Positions 7,764 through 17,600 of a stretch of 64,000 nucleotides of DNA are shown piece by piece; positions within the stretch are counted from its first letter, which is position 1; each line of letters starts with the position of its first letter. Under the pieces are notes generated by a model, which did no database searches, was not told the DNA's origin, and was given only the letters and a program-made list of their open reading frames with translations. The stretch lies in assembly GCF_002286985.1 (NCBI RefSeq), contig NZ_NSKC01000010.1, forward strand, positions 52,672-116,671. Direction: 5' to 3'. The DNA comes from Halorubrum salipaludis (GTDB lineage Archaea > Halobacteriota > Halobacteria > Halobacteriales > Haloferacaceae). The position numbers and the translations under genes were made by a program.

Positions 7764-9683
7764 TCAGTAGCGGAGCAGTCGCATCCCGTTGAGGATGACG
7801 AGGAGGACGCTGGCCTCGTGGACCAGCATTCCCGACGCGAGGGTGACGTAGCTGGTGAGCACGCCCGCGAGGAGGACGGTCACGGTCAACACTGCCAGCC
7901 CGACGTTCTCGAGGACGTTCCAGCGCGTCGCCTTGCTCAGTTTGACCGCGTACGGGATCCGTTCGAGATCGTCGGCCATCAACGCCATGTCAGCCGTCTC
8001 GATGGCGGTGTCCGTCCCCGCAGCACCCATCGCGATGCCGACGTCGGCGGTCGCCAGCGATGGCGCGTCGTTGATGCCGTCGCCGACCATCGCGACGACG
8101 TGGCCGTCGGCCTGGTAGCCCTCGATGACGGACTGCTTGTCCTCGGGGAGGAGTTCGGCACGGTACTCGTCGATACCGACCTCCTCGGCAACGGCAGCGG
8201 CCGTCCGCTCGTTGTCGCCGGTGAGCATCACCGTCTCGATGCCAGCGTCTTGGAGCGCCGCGACGACCCCAGGAGCGGCCTCCCGGAGCTCGTCCCGCAT
8301 CGCAATCGCGCCGATGATGTCCCCGTCTCGAACGACGTGGACGACTGTCTCGCCGCGCCCCTCACGCTCGCGGACGTAGTCGGCGACCCGGCTGGGGACG
8401 TCAATGTCGCGGTCGGCCAGCAGTGCGCGGTTGCCGACAACAACTTCCTGGCCATCGGCGTGGGCGATGACGCCCTTGCCAGCGACTACGTCGAAGTCAT
8501 CCGGATCGGGGACCGACTGGCGCCCCGCGTCCGTATCGTCCGCTTGGGCGACCGTCGTTCCGCCGTCCGTCGCGGCGGTCGGATCCTCGCGGGCCGCGTC
8601 GACGATGGCGTCAGCGAGGTGGTGTTCGCTCTTCTTCTCGGCGGTCGCCGCGAGTGAGAGGACCTCGTCATCAGCAACGCCGAACCCCTCAACATCGGCG
8701 ACGGTGGTCTCGCCCTTTGTGAGGGTGCCGGTCTTGTCGAAGGCGACAAGGTCGATCTTGCCGGCGCGTTCGAGGTGTTCGCCGCCCTTCATCAGCACGC
8801 CAGACCGAGCGGCGTTGCCGATGGCCGAGACGATGCTGACCGGTGGCCCGATGACCAGCGCGCCGGGACAGCCGATGACCAACAGGGTCAGCGACAGGAT
8901 CGCGTTCTGCGTGACGGCGTACGCACCGATAGCGAGCACGATGACGGCCGGCGTGTAATACTTCGCGAACCGGTCAATGAGACTCTCGGTCGGCGACTGA
9001 GCCTCTTGGGCCTCCTCGACACGGCGGATGATCCGTTCGAGCGTCGTATCCGAGCCCGCACCCGTCGTTCGGATCTCCAGTGCGCCTTCTTGATTGACCG
9101 TCCCGGCGTAGACCTCGTCGCCGTCGGCCTTGTGGACGGGCGCGCTCTCGCCGGTGACTGGTGCTTGGTTGACGGCGCTCTCGCCGTCGACGACGGTGCC
9201 GTCAACCGGAATCTTCCCGCCTGGCTTTACGACGACGACTTCGCTCTCTTCGACCTCGCGGGCGGGGACTTCTTGGAGTTCCCCGTCGCGACGGACAGTC
9301 GCCGTGTCGGGCGTCATCTCCAGCAGCTCCTGGAGGGCAGTCCGGGTCTTCCGCATCGTCCGTCCCTCGAGGTAGCTGCCGAGGCTGAACAGGAAGACGA
9401 CGGCGGCGGCCTCCCAGTACTCCCCGATGATGATGGCCCCGATGGCGGCCAGCGTCACCAGCGTCTTGATGCCGAGCGTCCGGTTGGTGACCTCGTGGTA
9501 GGCGGTCTTGGCGATGTCGTAGCCACCCACGATCGTCGCGAGGACGAGGATGGCGGCGCTTGCCATCTCGAAACTCGTGAGGTAGCCCAGACTCCAGCCA
9601 CCGCCGTAGAGCAGGCCGCTCGTTGCCGTGACGATGGCCTTCCGGTGTTTCCGGTAGTACTGCGTGATCGATTGTTTGTTCAT
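7764..9683 (-). CDS. Heavy-metal P1B-type ATPase with CPG motif
   Basis: 639 residues. The P-type core is complete: TGES (177-180), phosphorylation motif DKTGT with D316, and MVGDGINDAP near 540-550. The transmembrane metal motif is C272-P273-G274 where most P1B pumps have CPC, CPH or SPC, and the nucleotide-domain HP locus reads SEHH. It lacks an N-terminal metal-binding domain, which is instead encoded by the separate HMA gene just upstream (four-base gap). It should export a soft metal such as Cu, Zn or Cd, but the CPG variant prevents a firm choice. A divergent ArsR-type regulator probably controls it. Confidence 0.9.
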   Translation of the reverse strand: MNKQSITQYYRKHRKAIVTATSGLLYGGGWSLGYLTSFEMASAAILVLATIVGGYDIAKTAYHEVTNRTLGIKTLVTLAAIGAIIIGEYWEAAAVVFLFSLGSYLEGRTMRKTRTALQELLEMTPDTATVRRDGELQEVPAREVEESEVVVVKPGGKIPVDGTVVDGESAVNQAPVTGESAPVHKADGDEVYAGTVNQEGALEIRTTGAGSDTTLERIIRRVEEAQEAQSPTESLIDRFAKYYTPAVIVLAIGAYAVTQNAILSLTLLVIGCPGALVIGPPVSIVSAIGNAARSGVLMKGGEHLERAGKIDLVAFDKTGTLTKGETTVADVEGFGVADDEVLSLAATAEKKSEHHLADAIVDAAREDPTAATDGGTTVAQADDTDAGRQSVPDPDDFDVVAGKGVIAHADGQEVVVGNRALLADRDIDVPSRVADYVREREGRGETVVHVVRDGDIIGAIAMRDELREAAPGVVAALQDAGIETVMLTGDNERTAAAVAEEVGIDEYRAELLPEDKQSVIEGYQADGHVVAMVGDGINDAPSLATADVGIAMGAAGTDTAIETADMALMADDLERIPYAVKLSKATRWNVLENVGLAVLTVTVLLAGVLTSYVTLASGMLVHEASVLLVILNGMRLLRY

Positions 9684-9687
9684 GGTG

Positions 9688-9903
9688 TTAGGCGGGCTGG
9701 GGCGTGTACCCCTGGTTTTCGATGGTCTCTGCGAAGACGTAGGGGTCCGCGACGTTGTCGTCGTACTCGATTTCGACGCGGCCGGTCGCGTAGTGGACTT
9801 CGACGTGCTGGACGCCGTCGACGTTCGACAGGGCGCGTTCGACGGTGCTCGCGCAGGTCGGGCAATCGAAGTCGAGGACGCGGAATTGGGTTGTGTCGCT
9901 CAT
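9688..9903 (-). CDS. HMA-domain metallochaperone
   Basis: 71 residues, one ferredoxin-like HMA domain. The metal-binding CxxC reads FDCPTCAS, in place of the usual GMTCxxC, followed by VERALSNVDGVQHVEVHYATG, the classic second helix and strand. It likely delivers a soft metal ion to the adjacent ATPase, which has no HMA domain of its own. First gene of the minus-strand operon and divergent from the regulator at 10105. CopZ-like by family, although the cargo metal is not proven. Confidence 0.88.
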   Translation of the reverse strand: MSDTTQFRVLDFDCPTCASTVERALSNVDGVQHVEVHYATGRVEIEYDDNVADPYVFAETIENQGYTPQPA

Positions 9904-10104
9904 TACAGTTTGAGGTAGTGCCCATACCCCAATAAGTATTTTTTAGATGATATGTTTGAATTCGGAGACGGGTCGTTGGAACAGTCAAACAGGTCGTCTA
10001 GGGCTTTTGCTATCCCGGATCCATTCTGTACTCGACTCCACGATAGATACCTGCCTGACTTCTGTCCCGCTACCTTTTCCCGCGTGCTCGCGCTCAGTTC
10101 TCGT
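9904..10104. promoter_or_regulatory. Divergent promoter region of the metal operon
   Basis: 201 bases separate the HMA chaperone (leftwards) and the ArsR-type regulator (rightwards). An AT-rich run around 9929-9950 (reading ATACTTATTG on the minus strand) sits about 30-40 bases before the chaperone start and is a reasonable TATA box. No clear operator palindrome stands out. The divergent layout suggests the regulator controls both directions. Confidence 0.45.
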
Positions 10105-10626
10105 ATGAGTAATTCCGATGCCGACCACCGTCTCGACGACATTGCGGTGCGAGACACCCGGGTTTCGGACGCCATCGACGAGCCGATGCGGGCAATGATC
10201 CTCGATATTCTGGCCGAGGAGGCCCTGACTGCGACCGAGGTCCACGGGCGTCTTGAGGACCGCGGCGTCGACCGGACGGAGAACACGGTTCGCCACCACA
10301 TCAACGAGCTCCGGGACGCGGGCCTTGTCGATGTCGTTCGCTTCGAGGAGGGGCGCGGTGGGACGACGAAGTACTACCACGCAAACACGATCGTCCTCTC
10401 GTACTCACTACCAGATTCGGCCGACGCCGCCGTCGAGGAGATGGTCGATGCCGTCCAGCCCCAGATTACGGACGTACTCGCCACGCTCACGGACGCGTAC
10501 GACGACACGATTGAGGAAATCGTCGCGGACATGCAGCCCTGTGAACACTGTCGAACCCAGAAGTACGAGACGTACGTCCTCCTGACTGTCCTGCGGCGTG
10601 CGTTCGTCCGGTCGTACCGGGACTGA
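10105..10626 (+). CDS. ArsR-family winged-helix metal sensor
   Basis: 173 residues from the ATG at 10105. A longer in-frame start exists but codes for unconserved-looking sequence. Residues about 20-90 form a winged helix (AMILDILAEEALTATEVHGRL, then TENTVRHHINELRDAGLVDVVRF). The C-terminal half is helical and ends with a PCEHC motif, a CxxC pair suited to binding a soft metal. Divergent from the HMA-ATPase operon, so a metal-responsive repressor or activator of that operon is the natural reading. Confidence 0.82.
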   Translation: MSNSDADHRLDDIAVRDTRVSDAIDEPMRAMILDILAEEALTATEVHGRLEDRGVDRTENTVRHHINELRDAGLVDVVRFEEGRGGTTKYYHANTIVLSYSLPDSADAAVEEMVDAVQPQITDVLATLTDAYDDTIEEIVADMQPCEHCRTQKYETYVLLTVLRRAFVRSYRD

Positions 10627-10784
10627 GCTTCGAACCCACCAGCTACCGCTCTTTGGCGGTATTTCCGACGGGAAACGGTCGATTGGAAATAGATTCGACG
10701 ATTGGACGCCAACCGTTTTCCCCCACCGTCCTGACTCTGGTAATGGGACCACTACATCGTGTCCGACCGCCCGGTGGGAACTCT

Positions 10785-11090
10785 ATGCAATCAGCACAAC
10801 TCCTCGAACTCGCACAGCTTCTCGAACAGTACGTCAGCCTCGGCGTCTTCCTGGTTGCAGCCGCGCTCGGCGCGTTCAGTTATCGCGCGTGGCGCCGCGA
10901 GCGTGACCCGCGAATGCGAATCGTTGCAGTCGGGTACGGTATGTTCGGCCTCTACGGACTCATCGTGTTCCTCGAATACTTCTTGATCCCGTACCTCCCC
11001 TACGCAACCCTCGAACTGCTCGAACACGCCAGTGCGCTACTCATATTGGGCGGCCTGCTCACGTTCTTCGTCGCCCTTGCCAGAACCTGA
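10785..11090 (+). CDS. Small three-helix membrane protein
   Basis: 101 residues from the ATG at 10785, with a short amphipathic start (MQSAQLLELAQLLEQYVSL), then three hydrophobic segments (about 16-35, 47-67 and 74-98). The Arg-rich loop YRAWRRERDPRMR between the first two faces the cytoplasm by the positive-inside rule. It ends three bases before a double winged-helix gene. Such membrane protein-HTH pairs are common in haloarchaea and may form a membrane-sensing regulator, but no function is known to me. Confidence 0.7.
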   Translation: MQSAQLLELAQLLEQYVSLGVFLVAAALGAFSYRAWRRERDPRMRIVAVGYGMFGLYGLIVFLEYFLIPYLPYATLELLEHASALLILGGLLTFFVALART

Positions 11091-11093
11091 GCA

Positions 11094-11615
11094 ATGTCGG
11101 AGCCAGACCTGGAGTTAGCGTCCCGCCGGGCAATCTACCAGTCCGTCGCCGACAACCCAGGCATCCACTTCCGCCGGCTCCTTGACGAACTCGAGTACGC
11201 GCAGGGGACGCTCCAGTACCAGCTCCGGTGGCTCGTCGATGAAGGCCTCATAGAGGTGTCCGACGATGGCCAGTACACCCGCTATTACCCGGCCGCCGAG
11301 TTCGATGAGACCGACCGGACTGTAATGAACGCCCTCCGGCGGGAATACAGCCGTCGAATCCTCGCCCATCTCCTCGCGGACGGGCCGCTCACAACGAGCG
11401 AACTGAGCGACCGCCTGGACAAAGCCCAGTCGACCATCTCGTGGCATCTCTCGAACCTTACTGATGCCGGTCTCGTCACGAAAGAGCGGGATGGCCGGCG
11501 CGTCATATACGAGGTCACCGATGCGGACCGCGTCACGTATCTCTACACGATCCACCGTCAGTCGTTCACAGACCGCGTCGTTGACCGGCTGCTGGACCTC
11601 TGGGAGGGTTATTGA
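11094..11615 (+). CDS. Tandem winged-helix transcriptional regulator
   Basis: 173 residues with two ArsR-like winged helices. The first (about 8-66) shows HFRRLLDELEYAQGTLQYQL, and the second (about 80-140) shows TTSELSDRLDKAQSTISWHL then TDAGLVTKERDGRRVIYEV. It begins three bases after the small membrane protein and its last seven bases overlap the end of the convergent ferric-reductase-like gene. It probably regulates that pair or the neighbouring redox operon. Confidence 0.82.
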   Translation: MSEPDLELASRRAIYQSVADNPGIHFRRLLDELEYAQGTLQYQLRWLVDEGLIEVSDDGQYTRYYPAAEFDETDRTVMNALRREYSRRILAHLLADGPLTTSELSDRLDKAQSTISWHLSNLTDAGLVTKERDGRRVIYEVTDADRVTYLYTIHRQSFTDRVVDRLLDLWEGY

Positions 11616-12154
11616 GGGGACGTCCCGACCGTGACTGTACCACGGAGCACGAGCAGACGCAACAGGAGCACGTACACGAGAAACATGACTGTCGGCCCGA
11701 GAAGCGGGGTGATGAGACCCGTCAAATCGGTGCCGATGGCAGCCGCATGAAGCGTCGCGAATACAAACCCGCCGTAGGCGAACGCATGGACGACCCGAGG
11801 CCCCCACGGCTGATCGAACCGCGTCGCATCCGTGAACCCGAGAACGGCGACGACGAGCAACAGTAGCGCTCCGACACCGACGGCGATCCCGCCGAGGAAG
11901 TACGACAGCGAATACGCCGGTGCCGGTGCTTGCCCGGTGACCACGAACCAACTATCGAGGATACCTAGGCCTGCGTGGAGTGCGGTCACGATCATTGCGA
12001 ACACCGAGAGTTCGATGTGAACGCGTTGCGCACCCCTGTGGAGGATACCAAATGCCTCGGTATTGTAGAAGATGCCCGTGAGGACAGCGAGGTACAGCAA
12101 CGGATACGCTACCAGGGCGGCACCCCGGTCGAGTAGCCACACGAGTTCGGACAT
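11609..12154 (-). CDS. Ferric-reductase-like diheme membrane protein
   Basis: 181 residues, about five or six transmembrane helices. Four histidines are arranged as H46/H60 (spacing 14) and H123/H136 (spacing 13) in two helices (VHIELSVFAMIVTALH and VVHAFAYGGFVFATLH), the bis-haem pattern of ferric-reductase/MsrQ/cytochrome b561-like proteins. No FAD or NADPH domain follows. It starts at a TGATG overlap with the TSP3-type gene and is the last of four minus-strand genes with ApbE, so it probably carries electrons across the membrane to an extracytoplasmic flavin or metal acceptor. Confidence 0.7.
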   Translation of the reverse strand: MSELVWLLDRGAALVAYPLLYLAVLTGIFYNTEAFGILHRGAQRVHIELSVFAMIVTALHAGLGILDSWFVVTGQAPAPAYSLSYFLGGIAVGVGALLLLVVAVLGFTDATRFDQPWGPRVVHAFAYGGFVFATLHAAAIGTDLTGLITPLLGPTVMFLVYVLLLRLLVLRGTVTVGTSPQ

Positions 12155-12441
12155 CACGAGGCCCCCGTCGTTTCGACGACGTCCGGACAGCCATCCGAGT
12201 CCTGGAACCCGTTGTCCGTTTCCGGCCGCGTCGGACACTGATCCCCTGAATCGGGGACTCCGTCACCGTCATAATCGTCGGGTGCTTGGCGCGTCGGGAC
12301 CGTCTGATCGACTAGGTCCGACTGTTTCTGTTCGGCCGCTTGAGTCGCCCGGACGTTTCCGATCTGCCAGAGTAGCGGGGCCGCAACGAGCAACATGAAG
12401 ATTGCGGCGACCGTGATGCGTTGCTTACGCGTCCAAGACAT
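12154..12441 (-). CDS. Membrane-anchored thrombospondin type 3 repeat protein
   Basis: 95 residues. It has a short charged start, then a single hydrophobic helix (about 8-26, ITVAAIFMLLVAAPLLW) that anchors it or acts as a signal. The outer part holds DYDGDGVPDSGDQC and a following DSDGCPD, calcium-binding loops typical of thrombospondin type 3 repeats, with two cysteines. It overlaps the ApbE gene by 17 bases and the membrane gene by a TGATG, so the three are tightly coupled. Role in the redox operon is unknown. Confidence 0.68.
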   Translation of the reverse strand: MSWTRKQRITVAAIFMLLVAAPLLWQIGNVRATQAAEQKQSDLVDQTVPTRQAPDDYDGDGVPDSGDQCPTRPETDNGFQDSDGCPDVVETTGAS

Positions 12442-13291
12442 GGGTGTCGAAGCCGTCGGTCATATGAAACACGCCCTCGTGAACGATGAGCGCCTTGAGT
12501 CCATCCCAATCTTCGGCAAGTGCTTTGGCCTCATCGAGCGGCAGAGCGGCGAGCGTCGTCGCGAGTGCGTCGGCTTCCACACAATCCCGTTCAGCGAGGA
12601 CAGTTACCGATTCGTGTCGCGAACCGAGCCGTTCGGTCGCTGGGTCGTAGATGTGGTCGGTGCCGTCACGCTCGCGGCGATAGCTTCCGGAGGTGGCAAC
12701 GGCCCAATTTGTCTCGAGGACCTTCAGCGGCTTCGCGTCGCCGTAGGGACTTTCGATGCTGACCGGACCGGTCGGGGGCGACATGTCGCCACCGCCGCTG
12801 ACGAATCCGCGTCGGCCGAATCCGGCGAGTGTTTCCGTGGCTTGATCGACGATGTATCCCTTGGCGAGGCCGTTGAGATCGAGAGTGACGTCGGTATTGA
12901 CGTGGTGCCCGCTGATACTGACTGTTCCAGTCTCGAACGGTTCGGAGATGGAGTCGTCGTCTCCGCGCAGATACGCCTTGAGGGAGTGTTCGACGCTTCC
13001 TTGGTGGATGTCGAAGATGCTCTCAGTTCGTTCGTAGTATTCGAGCCCACGATGTACGAGGCGAGCGACGTGTTTGTTTTCGACTGCTCCCCGGCTGTTG
13101 AGTCGACTGACACCGCTGTCGGCGTCGAACGCGTTCAATTGGTCTTCGAGCTCCTCGACCGTCTGTCTGGCGGCGGCCGCCGCAGCGGCGGCTCGGACCC
13201 CCTTCACTTCGACGTGAAACGACGTATCGCAACACGGAAAATCACGGCACGCGCCTCCTACCCGTTCGTACGCTGTTTCGAGAGCCATCAT
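12425..13291 (-). CDS. apbE: FAD:protein FMN transferase (ApbE family)
   Basis: 288 residues, slightly short for ApbE. Visible family motifs are LDLNGLAKGYIVD (about 150-162), GFVSGGGDMS, ATSGSYRRERDGTDHIYDP and ADALATTLAALPLDEA. ApbE enzymes link FMN covalently to a threonine of partner proteins outside the membrane, using FAD. No obvious DGxTGAT-type target protein is encoded in this window. The operon also encodes a diheme membrane protein and two exported proteins, which points to an extracytoplasmic electron-transfer chain. The start is one of two adjacent ATGs. Confidence 0.88.
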   Translation of the reverse strand: MMALETAYERVGGACRDFPCCDTSFHVEVKGVRAAAAAAAARQTVEELEDQLNAFDADSGVSRLNSRGAVENKHVARLVHRGLEYYERTESIFDIHQGSVEHSLKAYLRGDDDSISEPFETGTVSISGHHVNTDVTLDLNGLAKGYIVDQATETLAGFGRRGFVSGGGDMSPPTGPVSIESPYGDAKPLKVLETNWAVATSGSYRRERDGTDHIYDPATERLGSRHESVTVLAERDCVEADALATTLAALPLDEAKALAEDWDGLKALIVHEGVFHMTDGFDTHVLDA

Positions 13292-13300
13292 TCGCTGCCC

Positions 13301-13621
13301 TTAGTCCTCTTCCTCGTATTCTTCGTGGTCTTCGTGTTCCTCTTCGTTGTCTTCGGACTCTCCATCCTCATGTTCCTCGTACTCTTCCTCGCGGTCCTCG
13401 TCGTAGCCGGACTGGGTCTGTACAGCGGGCGTGAAATCCTGATTGGGCGTGGGAGCATCAGCTCCGACCTGCTGTGCCCCATTGGTGTCATCGCTGACTG
13501 AATCGGCCGGCTGTCCGAGGCCGATGCCAGGGAACGCGAGTCCCCCAGCGACGACCGTCGTTAGGAGTGCACCGGCGAGGGTGAACGCGACGAGTCGGTT
13601 GTTCGGAACGGGAATACGCAT
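13301..13621 (-). CDS. Exported acidic His/Glu-rich protein
   Basis: 106 residues from the ATG at 13621. A signal or anchor helix (about 9-31, LVAFTLAGALLTTVVAGGLAF) precedes a spacer, and the last 40 residues are almost only Glu, Asp, His and Tyr (repeats such as EEHEDHEEYEEED). It may bind metal ions or act as a polyanionic tail. First gene of the ApbE operon, nine bases before apbE. It is not similar to a family I can name. Confidence 0.6.
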   Translation of the reverse strand: MRIPVPNNRLVAFTLAGALLTTVVAGGLAFPGIGLGQPADSVSDDTNGAQQVGADAPTPNQDFTPAVQTQSGYDEDREEEYEEHEDGESEDNEEEHEDHEEYEEED

Positions 13622-13809
13622 TGTTTGCAATCGAGCAGAGACATGCGGTGGTAAAGTGCATTCGCGTCCAGCTATCGAATCGTCGTACAGTCATCGAATA
13701 GTCTGGCTGATTGAGTTCGGTGTCCAGCCCTTCGACCCTGACAACCAGACGCTTCACGTACGACCGCCTGGCGACCGTCAGAATGGTTGTTCGACCGCAG
13801 TACTACGGG

Positions 13810-14451
13810 CTATACTTCCATGTGTTCCTTGACGAACCAGTGGATGATGTGGCCCTCGGCGCGATGGAGCACGTCGCTACACGTTGCGTTCGCAACGTCA
13901 AGGACATCGGCCACATCGCTCAGCGTCGAGTCTCGCGGCGCGCGATAGTAGCCCGCTTCGACTGCTGCTACCAGCACTTCCTGCTGGCGTTCAGTCAGCA
14001 GTCGGTCTGCCTGGCTCGCGTCGATTTCGCGGACGAATTCGATGTCGAAATCGATTCCCACGTCGTCAAGGTGCGTGCGGAGGCTTGACAGTCGGCTGTT
14101 CGACGTTGTGACCTCCCACGTCGCCACGCCGTCCTGGATGTCGAAGGGCATCTTGAGCGGGACACCCGCCCGCCAGACCGGCAGCAGTGGGAGCGGATTT
14201 TCGGTCTGTATCTGGAGGAGGGCTTCGTCGTCGTGTTTCCAGAGCAGTTCGAGGCTCTCGACGTCGTCGCGGGCCTGGATATCGGTGATGATGGGGAGCG
14301 GGGTCGCCGCCGTGAGTCGGACGAGGCCGATGCCCATGTTTTCGCCGGGGATGCTCGTCACGACCTGGAACAGCAGTTCGGGGTGGGACGCGGAGATGTC
14401 GCCGATCCAGGTGTGTTCTGGCATGTCGATAGTGAGCTTCGCGTGAGGCAT
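13810..14451 (-). CDS. Bacterio-opsin-activator-type HTH regulator
   Basis: 213 residues. The N-terminal two thirds resemble the GAF/HTH-associated sensing region of Bat-like proteins. The C-terminal HTH_10 begins LTERQQEVLVAAVEAGYYRAP (about 152-172) and continues with TLSDVADVLDVANATCSDVLHRAEGHIIHWFV. This domain is a haloarchaeal hallmark. It is transcribed away from the RND transporter at 14641, with 189 bases between, so it may regulate the transporter. The signal it senses is unknown. Confidence 0.85.
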   Translation of the reverse strand: MPHAKLTIDMPEHTWIGDISASHPELLFQVVTSIPGENMGIGLVRLTAATPLPIITDIQARDDVESLELLWKHDDEALLQIQTENPLPLLPVWRAGVPLKMPFDIQDGVATWEVTTSNSRLSSLRTHLDDVGIDFDIEFVREIDASQADRLLTERQQEVLVAAVEAGYYRAPRDSTLSDVADVLDVANATCSDVLHRAEGHIIHWFVKEHMEV

Positions 14452-14640
14452 TGCTTGTGTGTCTCTTCAAGGACGACTTATGCATACCGGATAATGCGAA
14501 TATATTCGCACCTACCTCGAAAATTCGCGCTACCGACTAACCAGCCTAGGCTCGAAGTCTCACCCGATGCTGACAGTCACTGTACCTTGGACCGGCGGCC
14601 AGCCGAGGGATGAATTCGTCGCTCGACGGGTGATTCGCCG

Positions 14641-17600
14641 ATGACGCCGGGCGTGAGCAAGTGGATCGCGGACAACACCCGCGTCGTGCTCGCGGTCATG
14701 CTCGTGGCGTCGGCGGTCGCGGCCGCGGGCGTCCCAATGGTCGACCGCTCGACCTCACTGGATCAGTTCCAGACTGACGCCGACGAGGCTGACGCACTTG
14801 ATTACGCCGACGCGAACTTCTCTACAGGGGACACAGAGACGACAAGTGCCCAGATTATCGTCCAAGACGATGACGTCCTCGACAAGGAAACACTTGTCTC
14901 TATGCTCGAGTACGAGCAGACGCTTCGAAACAACGAGACAATCAACGAGACGCTCGCCGAGAACGATTCGATACGAAGCATTGGGAATCTCATCGCAACC
15001 ACCGCTATCCGCCAGGAACGGACCGAGGACCTTCGAACCCGTCAGGTAGAACTCAACCAAACGAGACGAGCGCTAGACGAGGCTGTCATCTCACTCGGAC
15101 GAAACCCCAACGCCAGTACCAACCAGACGTTCGAAGCAATCGACGCGAACACATCCGTCACCCTCACGGCCCAAGAGTACTCCATCTTCAAGGATAGCGT
15201 CCAACAGCGACGCTCGACGGACACCACCACGAACTCCAGCAACCAAACCACGACCGGGATGGACAATCGGACCGTCGGGCAACGGATTCTTGCTGAGGAA
15301 TACACGGAGTTGTCCGAGGACCGGCAAGCGGTCAAGACGCTTGAGCCAACGCTGGATGCCCAACTCGACGAACTCCGCTCACTGAACGATTCACAGGTCA
15401 ATACCCTCGCATCGGACGCATTTACCGAAAACACGAACGGATCGTCGCAAGCGCTTGCGTTTATGCCCGATTACTACGAGCCGGGATCCTCTGAGACGAA
15501 CGCGACGCTGATGGTCGTCACACAAGAGACGCCTGGCGGGTCGTTTGCGCCGGGCGACGCGCCAGCAGAAATCGAGGATAGCCAGGCGGCTATGACAGAC
15601 CTCGCATCGGAGAGTGAGTCGATGTCCGTGTTGATCTACGGGGACGGCATCGTCTCTACGGAGATCACGGACTCCATGGTCGATAGCATCCTGCTGGTCG
15701 GCCCGCTCGCTATCGTGTTTGTCCTCCTCGTGCTCGTGGTCGTTTACCGGGACCCGCTTGATATCTTGCTCGGACTGCTCGGCGTCGCGCTCGTTCTCGT
15801 GTGGACGTTCGGGACGATGGGCTGGTTCGACATCGCATTCAGCCAGCCGTTCATCGTCGTGCTCGTCCTCCTCATCGGTCTCTCTATCGACTACGGTCTC
15901 CACGTCGTGATGCGGTATCGGGAAGCCCGCGAGTCCAGCGACACACCACCACGTCGCGCCATGACCGTTGCACTCGGGACAGTCGGCGTAGCTCTCGTCT
16001 ACGTCACAACGACGACTGCTATCGGATTCCTTTCGAATCTCACGAGCCCATTGGCTGTCTTCCGTGAACTTGGCATCGTCAGCGCGATCGGGATTGTCTC
16101 CACGCTCCTCGTGTTCGGAACGCTCATCCCGGCACTCAAGGTTGAACTCGATGGGGTCCTCGAGTCCCACGGCGTCAACAGAGTAAAACCGGCGGTCGGG
16201 ACCAGCCGCGGGCCGATCAACCGCCTGCTTGACACCGGCGCGACCCTCGCCACAAAAGCCCCATACGTCGTCATCATCGTCGCGCTCCTCGTCAGTGGCG
16301 CGGGAGCCTACGGCGCGACAGACATCGATGCAAGTTTCGAACAATCCGATTTCCTCGCCGAAGACCCGTCTGATTGGGTGAAAGACCTTCCCGAACCGGT
16401 CGCACCGGGAACGTACACGGCAGAGACGACAATCAACACGCTCGATTCGGACTTCGTCAGACGGGATACGACAGCGACAATACTCGTCAAAGGCGACGTG
16501 ACCGATCCAGCGACGCTGGACCGGATCGATGCAGCGCGGGAAAACGCTAGTGACCTGAGTACAACGGAAACGTACGCCAACGGCGAAGCCGCGATCTCCG
16601 ACCCGGTCACGATGATGGACCGCGTCGCAGCGCGGAACGAATCGTTCAACGCGACGCTTGCGGCCGCCGACACGGACGGCGACGGCGTTCCAGACCAGAA
16701 CGTAACGGCCGTCTACGACGAACTCTATCGCGTTGCGCCCGACGACGCCGGGAACGTGCTCAACCGGAAGGATGGCGACTACGAAGCAGCCCGGATGGTC
16801 GTGACCGTCAGTGGCAGTGTCGAAGACGACACAGTGCACGACCAGATGGATTGGGTTGCCGAAGACGTCGAAGGAGAGGGCGTCTCCGCGATAGCGACGG
16901 GTGACGTAATCGTCAATCAGATCACGGCCGACCAGCTCGCGCAGACAGCCATACTGAGTCTAATCGTCGCGCTCCTGTCGGTGCTCGCCGTTATTGCAAT
17001 CGCTTACCGCATCACGGAGGGCAGTGCGTCGCTCGGAGTCATCACGATCGTCCCGGTGGCGTTCACGCTGACGTGGGTGCTCGGGACGATGGCGCTGCTT
17101 GACATCCCGTTCAACATCGTTACTGGCATGATAACCGGGCTAACGATTGGGCTCGGAGTGGACTACAGTTTACACGTCAGCGAGCGGTTCAACCAAGAAC
17201 TCGAAGACGCGGAGACAGTCGCGGTGGCGCTGCACGAAACCATCACTGGCACTGGCGGCGCGCTGCTGTCGAGCGCAGCGACGACGGCCAGTGGGTTCGC
17301 CGTGTTGCTCGTCGCTATCCTCCCGTTCCTTCAGTCGTTCGGGCTTATCACGGCACTCACAATCGTCTTCGCGTTCCTCGCCAGCGTGTTCGTCCTCCCG
17401 AGCCTGCTGGTCGTCTGGGCGCGTCTTACGGGACACGGCGAAGATGCAGACACTGACGACTCCCAATACGAGGATGCACGTGACACATCTACCATCACGG
17501 AATCGACCGTGACGAGAACCATAGATCCGAGTTACGTGCTGCCCGACGAGTCCGTCTCAGTGACCGTCTTGCTCCAGGGATTGAACGGTCGCGTATCGCT

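Noticed and set aside
12395..13501. Plus-strand open frame of 368 codons across apbE
   Set aside because: Antisense to apbE and the acidic protein gene. The apparent hydrophobic end is the complement of the Glu/His-rich tail.
15391..16839. Long open frame (482 codons) on the minus strand inside the RND exporter gene
   Set aside because: It is antisense to a clear gene, Arg/His/Asp-rich without motifs, and typical of shadow frames in GC-rich DNA.
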